From Halobellus litoreus (GTDB lineage: Archaea; Halobacteriota; Halobacteria; Halobacteriales; Haloferacaceae): a DNA stretch of 64,000 bases. Below the pieces are notes generated by a model. It was given only the letters and a program-made list of their open reading frames with translations. It had not been told where the DNA came from and searched no databases. Made by a program: the position numbers and the translations under genes. The DNA lies in contig NZ_JANHAW010000002.1 in NCBI RefSeq assembly GCF_024464595.1, forward strand, positions 682,001-746,000. The letters are read 5' to 3'. Shown piece after piece: positions 34,736 to 43,854 of this stretch; position 1 is the stretch's first letter; every line of letters starts with the position of its first letter.

Positions 34736-35800
34736 ATGTTACGTCGTATTCGTTCACAGTTTCTCCCGCCCGACGCGACGCTTTTCGTCGCGCTCGCGAC
34801 GGTCTGGGGACTGTCGTTCGTCGCCATCGAAGCCGGACTCGCCCACGTGCCGCCGCTCTTCTTCGCGGCCCTTCGCTACGCGCTCGCCGGAGTGCTCGTC
34901 CTCGCGTACGCCGCAGTCACGACCGATCGGCTGCGCCCCCGCGGCCGCACGGAGTGGTTGAACGTCGCCGTCGTCGGCGGGTTCCTCGTCGGCGCGTACC
35001 ACGCTCTCCTCTACCTCGGCCAACTCTCGGTTCCCGGCCCCGTCGCCGCGGTCGTCGTGAGCCTCTCGCCGGTGCTGACCGCGGCGTTCGCGGCCGTGCT
35101 CCTCGACGACTCCCTCGACGCGGTCGCGGTCGGCGGCTTCCTGCTCGGCCTCGTCGGCGTCGCCGTCGTCGCCGACTTCGACCTCGGGGGGCTCCTCACC
35201 GCCGACGTCCTCGGGATCGGACTCCTCTTCGTCGCGGCCGCGGCCTTCGCGCTCGGATCGGTGCTCTCGACGCCGCTGCGGACGACGCTCGCCGACGTGT
35301 CGATGCAGGCGTGGGCGATGCTCGTGGGCGCGGCGGCGCTCTTCGCGGGCTCGATAGCCCGTGGCGAGTCCGTTGCCACCGTCGAGTGGACGACGACCGC
35401 CGTCGCCGCCCTGGCGTACCTGACGCTCTTCTCGGGCGTGCTCGGCTTCCTGATCTACTTCGCGCTGCACGAGCGAGTCGGCCCCGCCGAAAGCAACCTG
35501 GTGAGCTACTTCCAGCCGATCGTCGCCGCGCTCGCGGGCTGGGCCCTCCTCGGGCAGACTGTCACTGAAACCACCGTCCTCGGCTTCCTGGGGATCTTCG
35601 CCGGCTTCCTCCTCGTGAAACACGAGATAGTCCGCGAGCGACTGGGCGTGGGCGGTGTGCACTTCGCCCCGCGGAACCCGATGCTGACCTTCAGCTGCCG
35701 AGTCATCGAACGCGGTCGCGGGCTCACCTTCGAACGCGACGTCGCCTCCGAGGACCTCTACGGGTCGACGACGAGTGGCTTCGGCCACGACGCCGACTGA
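34736..35800 (+). CDS. EamA/DMT-family transporter
   Basis: A 354-residue polytopic protein with two EamA repeats and about ten hydrophobic helices (for example TLFVALATVWGLSFVAIEAGL and later FSGVLGFLIYFALHERVGP, then ESNLVSYFQPIVAALAGW). DMT exporters move amino acids, nucleotides or other small metabolites; the substrate is not predictable. The last 50 residues, after the tenth helix, are an extra cytosolic tail. The ATG at 34736 is chosen; the upstream frame opens with TTG and no ribosome site. A/T-rich promoter sequence lies directly before it. Confidence 0.85.
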   Translation: MLRRIRSQFLPPDATLFVALATVWGLSFVAIEAGLAHVPPLFFAALRYALAGVLVLAYAAVTTDRLRPRGRTEWLNVAVVGGFLVGAYHALLYLGQLSVPGPVAAVVVSLSPVLTAAFAAVLLDDSLDAVAVGGFLLGLVGVAVVADFDLGGLLTADVLGIGLLFVAAAAFALGSVLSTPLRTTLADVSMQAWAMLVGAAALFAGSIARGESVATVEWTTTAVAALAYLTLFSGVLGFLIYFALHERVGPAESNLVSYFQPIVAALAGWALLGQTVTETTVLGFLGIFAGFLLVKHEIVRERLGVGGVHFAPRNPMLTFSCRVIERGRGLTFERDVASEDLYGSTTSGFGHDAD

Positions 35801-35910
35801 TGGGCCGTCCAGAAGGTTCCACGAGCCGTTTCTTTCAGCGCCAATTCGGTGAATCAACCACCAGCTCGTGCGTGCGAGTAACTCGATTACCAGCAAGGGT
35901 TGCTTATTGG

Positions 35911-35927
35911 CACACACTAACTGTGTG
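35911..35927 (+). promoter_or_regulatory. Inverted repeat before the esterase gene
   Basis: CACACA (35911-35916) and TGTGTG (35922-35927) form an inverted repeat with a 5-base centre, next to an A/T-rich ATATATCATATG stretch and 25-40 bases before the esterase ATG. It has the size of an archaeal regulator's operator. Confidence 0.4.
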
Positions 35928-35951
35928 ATAACATATATCATATGCCGCCGT

Positions 35952-37097
35952 ATGAGTGACAAAAGATCATCAACATCCCGGCGAGGTTTCTTGGGAAAGA
36001 TGGCGGTTGGTGGTACAGTGCTTTTGGGAGCTACCGGATCGGTAACCGCAAGCAACGGAAAAGCGCCCACACCATCAGACGACATTTCCTTCAACGAGGG
36101 CCTCACGTACGCAACACGTGAAGCAGGTGAGAATCGGACTGCAGGTGATTTAGAACTGGATCTGTACTATCATCCGAATAGTAAGGAGCCGACACCACTC
36201 GTTGTGTATATCCACGGTGGAGGGTGGATTACCGGTTCACGCAAATCGACTCCAGACCTGATGGAGTACTTCGCCAGTCGCGGATACGCGATGGCGACGA
36301 TCGATCATCGCTATTCGTTCGTTCCTGACGACATCGATCCGTTCTTCCCGCCCAACGACATCAACCCGAAAGGGAAGTTCCCAGACCACATCGTAGACGT
36401 GAAAGCCGCAATCCGGTGGCTGCGAGCCCACGCCTCAGAGTACAACATCGACGTCGACAACGTCGCGACGTGGGGCTCGTCGTCGGGCGCCCACTTGTCG
36501 GCCCTGGCGGCGGCGGTAGACGACGTCGAAGAAGTCGAAGGAGACGTGTACGATATCAATCCGACAGTTGCCACCGAACAGAGCGGTGCGGTACAGGCCG
36601 CAGTACCGTGGTATCCACCCACTGATCTGCTGTTGATGGATGAACAGGACAGCAACGATTCGGGTGCTCAAGGGTTCATTCCACACAACGCTCGTAACTC
36701 ACCCGAATCGATGCTCATCGGGGAGAAAATTACTGAGGCTCCCGAAAAAGTGGCTCGCGCGAATCCCATCACGTACGTCGAGGATGGATCCGCCCCGATG
36801 CTGCTGATGCACGGTCGCCAGGACCGGCTCGTTCCGTACGAACAGAGCGAGATTCTCTACGAGGCACTTCGGGATGCGTGCGTCGAGGCGTCGTTCCACG
36901 AACTCGATCCGCTTGGACACGGGTTCGGATTCGACGATCTCACTCAGAAACCAGTCATTGACCAGACTGTCTATACGACCAAGGGCTGCAAGTCAAACAA
37001 CGGACGTGGCTCACCGCCAAAGGATCGCACGAGCAACGGGCCCCCAGCTGGCCCGAAGGTGGTCGAACAGTTCCTTGATAGCAATCTGGGCCGATAA
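35952..37097 (+). CDS. Tat-exported alpha/beta-hydrolase esterase
   Basis: A 381-residue hydrolase of the BD-FAE/HSL-like esterase group. A twin-arginine signal is at residues 9-34 (SRRGFLGK then a hydrophobic stretch). The oxyanion motif HGGGW is at 88-92, the nucleophile elbow GSSSG at 175-179 (Ser177), Asp291 (GRQDRLVP) and His323 (LGHGFG) complete the triad. It is probably secreted and cleaves carboxylic esters. The gene has more A/T-ending codons than its neighbours and ends near a hairpin-rich repeat, suggesting acquisition by transfer. The ATG at 35952 is preferred because the Tat signal starts there. Confidence 0.85.
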   Translation: MSDKRSSTSRRGFLGKMAVGGTVLLGATGSVTASNGKAPTPSDDISFNEGLTYATREAGENRTAGDLELDLYYHPNSKEPTPLVVYIHGGGWITGSRKSTPDLMEYFASRGYAMATIDHRYSFVPDDIDPFFPPNDINPKGKFPDHIVDVKAAIRWLRAHASEYNIDVDNVATWGSSSGAHLSALAAAVDDVEEVEGDVYDINPTVATEQSGAVQAAVPWYPPTDLLLMDEQDSNDSGAQGFIPHNARNSPESMLIGEKITEAPEKVARANPITYVEDGSAPMLLMHGRQDRLVPYEQSEILYEALRDACVEASFHELDPLGHGFGFDDLTQKPVIDQTVYTTKGCKSNNGRGSPPKDRTSNGPPAGPKVVEQFLDSNLGR

Positions 37098-37120
37098 ATA
37101 GAATCCCTGTCTTGAACATC

Positions 37121-37303
37121 CGCGAGCGAACGGAGTGAGCGAGCGGTTCACCGACGGAGCCGTCGGAGTTCCCGTGAGCGACTGACAGGAGCGAACGGGA
37201 GCACGGAAGAGCTCTGCTCTTCCGGAGACGGCGGAGTCGGATCTTTTTGGTCCAGATTTTTGCAAGGAGTGGTCGCGCGCAGCGCGACCACTCCTTGCAA
37301 AAA
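37121..37303. repeat. Modular hairpin-rich intergenic repeat
   Basis: A non-coding block between the esterase and thrS (converging ends). It contains CCGACG/CGTCGG (37151-37166), CGGAAGAGC/GCTCTTCCG (37204-37224) and a perfect 22-bp hairpin with a 3-base loop: arms 37257-37278 and 37282-37303, starting with TTTTTGCAAGGAGTGG and its complement. Such GCGAGCGAACGGAGTGAGC... plus TTTTTGGTCCAG modules recur between genes in haloarchaeal genomes in my recollection. The last hairpin, flanked by T- and A-runs, could terminate transcription in both directions. Confidence 0.6.
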
Positions 37304-37315
37304 GGTGGGTGGATG

Positions 37316-39241
37316 CTACTCGTCCAGGAAGTCCGGTTCGATCCGTTTCTCCTCGTACTCGGCTTCGAGGTGCGCGCGGAACGTCTCGATCTCGACGTCC
37401 TGATCCTCCCGCTCCTTGCGGTCGCGGACCGAGATCGTCCCCGCCTCTTGCTCGTCGCCGCCGACGACGATCATATACGGGACGCGGTCCTCCTGGGCCT
37501 CGCGGATTTTCCGTCCGAGCGTCCACGAGCGGTCCTCCACCGAGACGCGGAAGTCGCCGAGTTCGTTCTTCACGCGGTGGGCGTAGCCGAGTTGGTCGTC
37601 GCTGATCGGCAGGATTCGGACCTGTTCGGGCGCGAGCCAGAGCGGGAACTTCCCGTCGAAGTGCTCGATGAGCACCATGAAGAACCGCTCGTAGGAGCCG
37701 TAGAGCGCGCGGTGGATCATCACCGGGCGGTGGTCTTCGTTGTCCTCGCCCGTGTACGACAGCTCGAAGCGCTCGGGCATATTGAAGTCCAGTTGCACGG
37801 TCGGGCCGTCCCACTTTCTCCCGAGGGCGTCCTCGAAGGCGAAGTCGATCTTCGGGCCGTAGAAGGCTCCGTCGCCGGGTTCGAGGTCGTAGTCGATGCC
37901 CTGGTTTTCGAGCACGGATCGGAGCTGTGACTCGGCCTGCTCCCAGATCTCGTCGCCGCCGACCGACTTCTCCGGGCGCGTGGCGAGGGCGACGTGGGCG
38001 TCGAGGTCGAAGGTGTCGAGCACCTCGTAGATGGCCTCCATCACCTGATTCACTTCCTGCTCGATCTGCTCGGGGCGGCAGAACAGGTGGCCGTCGTCGA
38101 TGGTGAAGGACCAGACGCGCGAGAGCCCCGAAAGCTCGCCGCGCTGTTCCTTGCGATACACTTTGCCGTCCTCGAAGTACCGCACGGGCAGGTCGCGGTA
38201 GGACCACGACTTCTGATCGAAGATCGTCGCGTGCCCCGGGCAGTTCATCGGTTTCAACCCATATTCCTCGTCGTTGACGTCCATCAGGAACATATCGTCG
38301 ACGTAGTTGTCGTAGTGGCCCGACTTCTTCCACAGTTCCGTCCGGAACAGGTGCGGCGTCTCGACGGGGTCGTAGCCGGCGTCCAGATTCAGCGAGCGAG
38401 CGTAGTCGCCGAGTTCGTCGAGGATCTTCTTGCCGTTAGGGTGATACAGCGGCAGTCCGGGGCCGGTGACGTCGGGGATCGAGAAGAGGTCGAGCTCCTG
38501 CCCGAGCTTTCGGTGATCCCGCTCTTGGGCCTCCTCCCGGAGCGTGAGATACTCTTCGAGGTCGGACTCGGACTCGAAGGCCGTGCCGTAGACGCGCGTC
38601 AGCGTGTCCTCGTCCTCGTCGCCGCGCCAGTACGCCGACGAAATGTTCAGGAGCTTCACCGCGCCGATGTCGCCGGTCGACTCGACGTGCGGGCCCTGAC
38701 AGAGGTCCTCGAAGTCGCCCTGGACGTAGAACGAGACGGGGTCCTCGCCGGCGGCCTCGTCGTCGAGGATCTCGCGCTTGTAGCGGTTGTCCTCGTACGT
38801 CGCGATCGCCTCCTCGCGGGGACGGAGCTCCCGCTCGATCGGGAGGTCCTCCTCCAGAATCTCTTCCATCTCGGCTTCGATCTCGTCGAGGTCCTCGGCG
38901 TCGAGATCGACGTTCGCGACGTCGTAGTAGAACCCCTCGTCCGTCGGCGGTCCGATGGCGAGTTTCGCCTCGGGGTGGAGTCGCTGCAACGCCTGGGCGA
39001 AGACGTGGGCCGCAGAGTGTCGCAGGACGCGGAGGTACTCGCCGCTCTGGTCGGTGACGATGACGATCTCCGCGCCGTCGTGGACCGGTGCGGCCTTGTC
39101 GACGAGTTCGCCGTCGACGACGCCCGCGACGGTGTCGCGGCCGAGTCCGGGGCCGATCTCGTAGGCGACGTCCTCGACCGTCGCGTCCTCCGCGACGGAC
39201 AGTTCAGAGCCGTCGGGGAGACTGACAACGATTTCGCTCAT
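37316..39241 (-). CDS. thrS: Threonyl-tRNA synthetase
   Basis: A 641-residue class II synthetase of the bacterial-type layout: TGS domain (residues about 1-60), N2 editing domain with [11 protein letters not shown] (HxxxH), catalytic core with the zinc-binding [10 protein letters not shown] and motif-2-like [13 protein letters not shown], and a C-terminal anticodon-binding domain. It charges tRNA-Thr and can edit Ser-tRNA-Thr through N2. Most other archaea use an archaeal-type editing domain instead, so this form reflects an old bacterial acquisition known in haloarchaea. Upstream, an A/T-rich CTTATTCG (minus, about 39265) fits a promoter for a leaderless message. Confidence 0.96.
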   Translation of the reverse strand: MSEIVVSLPDGSELSVAEDATVEDVAYEIGPGLGRDTVAGVVDGELVDKAAPVHDGAEIVIVTDQSGEYLRVLRHSAAHVFAQALQRLHPEAKLAIGPPTDEGFYYDVANVDLDAEDLDEIEAEMEEILEEDLPIERELRPREEAIATYEDNRYKREILDDEAAGEDPVSFYVQGDFEDLCQGPHVESTGDIGAVKLLNISSAYWRGDEDEDTLTRVYGTAFESESDLEEYLTLREEAQERDHRKLGQELDLFSIPDVTGPGLPLYHPNGKKILDELGDYARSLNLDAGYDPVETPHLFRTELWKKSGHYDNYVDDMFLMDVNDEEYGLKPMNCPGHATIFDQKSWSYRDLPVRYFEDGKVYRKEQRGELSGLSRVWSFTIDDGHLFCRPEQIEQEVNQVMEAIYEVLDTFDLDAHVALATRPEKSVGGDEIWEQAESQLRSVLENQGIDYDLEPGDGAFYGPKIDFAFEDALGRKWDGPTVQLDFNMPERFELSYTGEDNEDHRPVMIHRALYGSYERFFMVLIEHFDGKFPLWLAPEQVRILPISDDQLGYAHRVKNELGDFRVSVEDRSWTLGRKIREAQEDRVPYMIVVGGDEQEAGTISVRDRKEREDQDVEIETFRAHLEAEYEEKRIEPDFLDE

Positions 39242-39331
39242 ACGCGTTCGGAGTGCGAGCGCACGAATAAGTGTTTTCGAGTCGGTGGACGACGGGTCTG
39301 GAGTGTCGCGACACCGAGACCGTGTGAGCGG

Positions 39332-39724
39332 TCAGCAGATGGAGTGGAAGACGGCGAGAGTGCCGTCCGCATCGACCCGTACGTAGACGTCGCCGTAGCA
39401 CGCGTTCGTCGAAATCGTGGTGCGCTCGGTCGCGTTCAGCGCCGACGCGACGATACGGAACGATTCGATGCCGTCGGGGTCCGCGTCGGAGACGTCGTAC
39501 ACCTCGCGTTCGGCGCTCGGGTCGAGCGTGTGGGTCGCCTCGTAGACCGTCTCGTCGGTCGCCTCGCGCACGACGCGCAGGTCGACTTCCACGCTCCGAT
39601 TCCAGTCGTTCTCCAACTGCACCGCCTTATCGGGATCCGGGGTATTCGACGGCACTGCACCGAGACAGCCGGCGGTGATCAGGAGGGCGGTAAGCGAGAC
39701 CAGAGCGACGCGTGCAGAGGGCAC
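39332..39724 (-). CDS. Lipoprotein, tandem paralogue A
   Basis: A 130-residue exported protein. A lipobox (LLITAGCLG) places the lipidated cysteine at about residue 20. The mature part is beta-rich and shares PDPDKAVxxEN, NxSVExxxRVVREATxETVY, DADPDGIESFR and a Cys-terminated end (C...SIC) with the next gene. It is a shorter copy lacking the Pro/Thr-rich linker. Function unknown. Confidence 0.75.
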   Translation of the reverse strand: MPSARVALVSLTALLITAGCLGAVPSNTPDPDKAVQLENDWNRSVEVDLRVVREATDETVYEATHTLDPSAEREVYDVSDADPDGIESFRIVASALNATERTTISTNACYGDVYVRVDADGTLAVFHSIC

Positions 39725-39790
39725 AGTTCGGCGGTCGAGTCCGACCGGAAAGGACTTTGTGGAGACACGGAGCGGCGATCGGCCGACAGA

Positions 39791-40348
39791 TCAACAGATG
39801 GCGTAGTACGGATACAACTCGCCGTTCTCGGTGATCTCCACATACGCGTTCCCGTGGCACTCGTGGGTCTCGATCGTGACGCTCTCGGTGGCGTTCCGCG
39901 CGGTGGCGGTGACCCGGAAGGACTCGATCCCGTCGGGGTCGGCGTCAGCGAGGTTGTAGACATCGCGGTCCGCACCCGGCTCGAAGGTCTCCGTCTCGTC
40001 GTAGACCGTCTCGTTCGTCGCCTCGCGCACGACGCGGATCCGGATCTCGACCGACTGATTCCACCGGTTCTCCACGTGAACCGCCTTGTCGGGATCCGGC
40101 TGCTCCGACCAGCCCGCGGTCCCCTCGAACGTCGACTCCGGCCGGGTCCGCTCACCCGGCGTCGGCCCCGGCGGGGACCGCTCGGTCGGAGACGCCGAGT
40201 CGGTGATCAGAGACCGCGGTTCTGCCGTGGGCGGCGGCGTCTGCGTCGCCGCCTCCGATTCGGGACTGTCGGCTGGCACGCCGCCCAGACACCCCGCCGT
40301 CAGGAGTAGGAGACTCAGCGCGATCGGCGCGCGGTTCGTGAACGTCAT
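39791..40348 (-). CDS. Lipoprotein, tandem paralogue B
   Basis: A 185-residue lipoprotein (lipobox LLLTAGCLGG). A Pro/Thr/Ser-rich spacer of about 60 residues separates the anchor from the domain shared with paralogue A, whose two C-terminal cysteines (HECHG and the final AIC) could form a disulfide outside the cell. The two genes are 66 bases apart on the same strand and clearly arose by duplication. Confidence 0.75.
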   Translation of the reverse strand: MTFTNRAPIALSLLLLTAGCLGGVPADSPESEAATQTPPPTAEPRSLITDSASPTERSPPGPTPGERTRPESTFEGTAGWSEQPDPDKAVHVENRWNQSVEIRIRVVREATNETVYDETETFEPGADRDVYNLADADPDGIESFRVTATARNATESVTIETHECHGNAYVEITENGELYPYYAIC

Positions 40349-40417
40349 TACCAGGACAAACTGCAGTGGCGAGAAAGGGCTTTGTGGTGACTCAAGCGGG
40401 CATTTGAGGCAGTAGAA

Positions 40418-41230
40418 TCACTCAGAGAGCCCGCGCTTCACCTCGTCGGCGTGGGCGTCCGCGAGACGCGTCGGCTCCGGGAGCTTGTAGCCGGCGCAGA
40501 GTCGTTCGACGAGGTCGGTCGCGGTGTCGACGCGCACCCGGTGGCCGGGGCTGACGTAGATCGGGTTGACGATCGGTCGCGAGTCGTACTGCCGCGACTG
40601 GAACGCGTGGCCGATCTTCGTTCCCGGCGCGGCGTTCTCGACATCGTCGTCCGCGAGGATCGGTGTCCGCCAGCCCTCCGGCCGGCCGTCGACCCCGGTC
40701 TCGGGCGTCCCGCAGAGCAGTCCCTTCGCGACGCCGACGCTCGGCACGTCGAGCGTCACCCCGATGTGCGTCGCCAGTCCGGCCTGCCGGTAGTGGATGC
40801 GGCCGCTGCCGTCGAAGACGACCAGGTCCGGTTCGCAGGTCAGTTCCGCGAACGCGGCGAGGATCGGCCCGCCCTCGCGGAAAGCCAGCAGCCCCGGGAT
40901 GTACGGAATCTCCAAGTCGGTCACGGCGTGGGCGCGTTCGACCACCGTGTCGCCGCGGCGAACGACCACGACGCTCACCGCTCGGTCGTCGAGGAAGGCC
41001 TGATCGACGCCGGCGACGAGCGGTGCGGAGGCGGCCCCGTGGTCGGTCGAGAGCGTCCGTTGGCCGGTCGCGACGCCCGACCCAGTCGTTCGGTCGCTTC
41101 CGACCGTTCCGGGGTCGAAGTCGAAATCGTCGCTCCAAGTCGCGTCCGCGGCGACGTCCCGCTGGAGCGCCTCCATCTCCTCGCGGGTCGCGGAGGCGTC
41201 CGGAACGAATTCGGGGCGGGCCGGTTTCAT
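40418..41230 (-). CDS. nfi: Endonuclease V
   Basis: A 270-residue Nfi homologue, which cleaves near deoxyinosine in damaged DNA. The family motifs are SAPLVAGVDQAFLDDRAV, IPYIPGLLAFREGGPIL, LVVFDGSGRIHYRQAGLATHIGV and VPSVGVAKGLLCG; acidic residues in the first and third blocks bind Mg. DGSG replaces the DGHG of the E. coli enzyme. The start at 41230 leaves four bases after the rhomboid stop, so the two genes are co-transcribed. Confidence 0.92.
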   Translation of the reverse strand: MKPARPEFVPDASATREEMEALQRDVAADATWSDDFDFDPGTVGSDRTTGSGVATGQRTLSTDHGAASAPLVAGVDQAFLDDRAVSVVVVRRGDTVVERAHAVTDLEIPYIPGLLAFREGGPILAAFAELTCEPDLVVFDGSGRIHYRQAGLATHIGVTLDVPSVGVAKGLLCGTPETGVDGRPEGWRTPILADDDVENAAPGTKIGHAFQSRQYDSRPIVNPIYVSPGHRVRVDTATDLVERLCAGYKLPEPTRLADAHADEVKRGLSE

Positions 41231-41234
41231 CCCG

Positions 41235-42191
41235 TCAGTACCGTCCGCCGGGGCCACCCGGACCGCCGGGCCCGCCCCGGCCGCCGCCACCGAGCTGTAA
41301 CGACTTCGGGACGCCGACGCGACCTTTCACGCGCACGCCGTAGGCGAGCCCGACCAGGAGGCCCGCCAGGTGCGCGAGGTGGGCGACGTTGCCGCCGACG
41401 AGGCCGCCGCCCGCGGAGACCCCGAAGCCCGCGATGATGCTGAACGCGGCGAACCCGAACGTCAACACCCACAGCGGCATCGGGATGATGAAGTACAGAT
41501 ACACCTTCAGGTTCGGATTCAGTACGGTGAGAACGCCGAGAACGCCCATAATCGCTCCCGACGCCCCGACGACGCCCGCGCCGAAGGGACCGACCGTCAG
41601 GAGCGTCGAGAGGACCTGGGCGAGGCCGGCGACGATGCCCGCGCCGAAGAACAGCGCCGTGAAGCGTCTCGTGTCGAGATAGCGCTCGACGACGGGGCCG
41701 AAGAAGTACAGCGCGATGCTGTTGAACGCGATGTGGGTGAAGCCTCCGTGAGCGAAGATGGACGTGACCCACGTCCAGACGTACTCGATGTGCCCCGGCG
41801 AGAGGACGAAAATCGCCTGCCACGAAGAATTGGTCGCGTGAACGAACGGATTGAACGTTCCCGTGAGCAGAAACCCGACGACGTACTGGAGCAGGAACGT
41901 CACCCACATCACGCCGAGGAAGACGTAGCTCATATTCCCGCGGAAGTAACCCAGGGGGCCGCCCGTGCCGAGAATCCGGGCGACGAGGCCGTCCGACTCT
42001 GATCCACCGCCGCGGTTCCGAACCGTCTCGTCGAACCCGCTATCGAACACTCCCGAGGGGTCGTTCCAGTCGCCGAGCCCCGGACAGTCGTGGTTCTCCG
42101 GGAGTCGGTGCTCGGCGCAGAAGCTCTGACCGCACCGTCGGCACTGGTACGGCATATTCTCGTGTGCCCCGCACTCGTCGCAGGTAGCCAT
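41235..42191 (-). CDS. Rhomboid intramembrane serine protease with AN1-type zinc finger
   Basis: A 318-residue protein. Residues 1-37 are a zinc finger (CDECGAHENMPYQCRRCG, then FCAEHRLPENHDC) of the AN1 type. Six or seven helices follow with rhomboid features: the catalytic serine in GASGAIMG and the catalytic histidine in AHLAHLAGLLVG, plus HIAFNSIALYFFGP in the early helices. A Gly-rich tail ends the protein. Rhomboids cut transmembrane substrates; a cytosolic zinc finger may recruit partners. The ATG at 42191 is chosen. Confidence 0.9.
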   Translation of the reverse strand: MATCDECGAHENMPYQCRRCGQSFCAEHRLPENHDCPGLGDWNDPSGVFDSGFDETVRNRGGGSESDGLVARILGTGGPLGYFRGNMSYVFLGVMWVTFLLQYVVGFLLTGTFNPFVHATNSSWQAIFVLSPGHIEYVWTWVTSIFAHGGFTHIAFNSIALYFFGPVVERYLDTRRFTALFFGAGIVAGLAQVLSTLLTVGPFGAGVVGASGAIMGVLGVLTVLNPNLKVYLYFIIPMPLWVLTFGFAAFSIIAGFGVSAGGGLVGGNVAHLAHLAGLLVGLAYGVRVKGRVGVPKSLQLGGGGRGGPGGPGGPGGRY

Positions 42192-42277
42192 CACTCCCCG
42201 TAGTCACGGCGGGAGTAAAAGCGGTTCCCCTCGTCTACCGGAGTGCTCGCGCTTCGATCTCGCGGGCGAGCGGTGGC

Positions 42278-42424
42278 CTACGCGTCCTGCCCGCCTTCGG
42301 CATCCGCTGGTTGCTCGTCGCTCGCGGCCTGCTCGGTCTGAGCCCCGCCGTCGCCGTCCGCACGGCGTTCGCCGGGAACGACCGTCGGGTGCGCGATGCC
42401 GAGGCGCGGTTTGCTCGCGGCCAT
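42278..42424 (-). CDS. Hypothetical small protein (48 aa)
   Basis: A short reading frame with a start at 42424: MAASKPRLGIAHPTVVPGE, then an acidic Ala/Gly/Asp/Gln-rich tail. The N-terminal half looks like a conserved peptide and the tail has halophilic bias, but I recognise no family. An A/T-rich stretch about 45 bases upstream (near 42470) could be a promoter. Uncertain. Confidence 0.4.
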   Translation of the reverse strand: MAASKPRLGIAHPTVVPGERRADGDGGAQTEQAASDEQPADAEGGQDA

Positions 42425-42654
42425 AACAGTCGTCGGTAGGAGTCCCGCCGACAAAAGATTACCCATACGCATAACTTATCCCGGCGAGCGCGAGAGATTA
42501 CTGAGGGGTATGGCGCGGGCCGTCGACCCGTCTGGAGAGACACCCGCAGCGGACGAAATAGGGCGTCGGAGATGCGGCAGGTGAGAAACGCATCCGAAAC
42601 GAGCGGTAGTGCCCGCAGCAGCGCGTTACAGAAACGAAACCGCTGAAACGGACG

Positions 42655-43188
42655 TTACGCGAAGTGTTCTTCGTAGAGGTCCATCGCGTGCTCGATGGCG
42701 TCCTTCGCGGCCGCGGCGTCGTCCCAGCCGAGCGTCTCGGTCTCTTTGCCTTCCTCGAGGTTCTTGTAGGTCTCGAAGAACTCGGCGATTTCGGCCTTCT
42801 GCTGGTCCGTGAGGTCGTCGACGTCCTGAACGTTGTCGTATCGAGGGTCCTCGGCGGGGACGGCGATCACCTTGTCGTCCTTCTCCCCGTCGTCGTCCAT
42901 CTCCATCAACGCGACCGGGCGCGCCTCGATGATGCAGCCCGGGAACGTCTGATCCTCGACGAGGACGAGGATGTCGAAGGGGTCCTCGTCGTCGTAGTAC
43001 GTCTGCGGGAGGAACCCGTAGTCCGAGGGGTAGTGAACGTTCGAGTGGAGCACCCGATCCAGAACGACTCCGGGCACGTCCTTGTCGTACTCGTACTTGT
43101 TCCGTTCGCCTTTCAGACACTCGACGACAGCGTAGACGACGTCCGGGGCGTCCGGCCCAGTCTCGATGTCTTCCCAGAGGTTCGACAT
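42655..43188 (-). CDS. ppa: Inorganic pyrophosphatase (family I)
   Basis: A 177-residue soluble pyrophosphatase hydrolysing PPi to two phosphates with Mg. The signature YYDDEDPFDILVLVEDQ holds three of the metal-binding aspartates; YEYDKDVPGVVLDRVLHS and HYPSDYGFLP line the active site. The acidic insert MEMDDDGEKDDK is a common Asp-rich block here. Monocistronic. Confidence 0.95.
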   Translation of the reverse strand: MSNLWEDIETGPDAPDVVYAVVECLKGERNKYEYDKDVPGVVLDRVLHSNVHYPSDYGFLPQTYYDDEDPFDILVLVEDQTFPGCIIEARPVALMEMDDDGEKDDKVIAVPAEDPRYDNVQDVDDLTDQQKAEIAEFFETYKNLEEGKETETLGWDDAAAAKDAIEHAMDLYEEHFA

Positions 43189-43450
43189 ACCTGGTCAGTC
43201 TCCGAACGAGCAAAAAGTCCTTTCGCATCGTCCCGACACAGGCCCTGTGTCACGTGTCCACACCTATCTGAATGAATTTTCGACTGAGTTGATGCTCTGG
43301 TGGTATTCGTCGAATAATATCTATTTTGTCGGTAGATATACAGATATGTCCTAATTCAGTCCGTGTTTCGTCGGGCCAATCAGTCGGCTAAGGCCGCAGA
43401 CGGACGGGAGACGGTCGATATTCGTCAACGTAATTCCTCGTTGAGAAGGG

Positions 43451-43457
43451 TTAAATA
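43451..43457 (+). promoter_or_regulatory. TATA box of the PadR regulator
   Basis: TTAAATA is centred 26 bases before the ATG at 43480, so transcription should begin at or near the start codon (leaderless). The 290-base gap upstream to ppa is A/T-rich and may hold operators. Confidence 0.5.
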
Positions 43458-43479
43458 TCCCGGCGACTTTCATTCCGGT

Positions 43480-43839
43480 ATGTCAGAGGCACAAACAGTT
43501 ACCGAGGCAAACAGTGTGGTGCGCGACCTGACGGCGTTCCAGCAGAACATCCTGGTCATCCTCTCCGAGGAGCCGATGTACGGGCTCGCTATCAAGCGAC
43601 AGCTCGAGACCTACTACGGGACGGAAGTGAACCACGGTCGGCTGTACCCCAACCTCGACGACCTCGTCGAGATGGGGCTCATCGAAAAGAGCGAACTCGA
43701 CAAGCGGACGAACCAGTACGAACTCACCGAGGAGGGCCACGACGCGCTCTTGGATCAGTTCGACTGGATGTTCGCGAAGTTCGTCGCGGACGAGGGACGC
43801 GCCGCCGAGCTTTCCGACCTCGTCGAAGCGCACCGATAA
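43480..43839 (+). CDS. rosR: PadR-family regulator, RosR-like
   Basis: A 119-residue winged-helix protein. The PadR motifs are FQQNILVILSEEPMYGLAIKRQL, of which MYGLAIKRQL is the diagnostic part, the recognition helix region EVNHGRLYPNLDDLVEMGLI and the wing KRTNQYELTEEG. It closely resembles RosR, the reactive-oxygen-response regulator described in Halobacterium, including the N-terminal MSEAQT and the VNHGRLYPNLDDLV run; identification is from recollection of the family. It is single and divergent from ppa. Confidence 0.75.
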   Translation: MSEAQTVTEANSVVRDLTAFQQNILVILSEEPMYGLAIKRQLETYYGTEVNHGRLYPNLDDLVEMGLIEKSELDKRTNQYELTEEGHDALLDQFDWMFAKFVADEGRAAELSDLVEAHR

Positions 43840-43854
43840 GTCACCGTCGGCGAT

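Noticed and set aside
37994-40309. 771-codon open frame on the plus strand
   Set aside because: It is antisense to thrS and the two lipoproteins, all of which have clear domains and signals; the plus-strand product has no recognisable motif.
42510-42584. 24-codon frame upstream of ppa on the plus strand
   Set aside because: Very short, ends in an Arg-rich stretch, and has no family resemblance or ribosome site.
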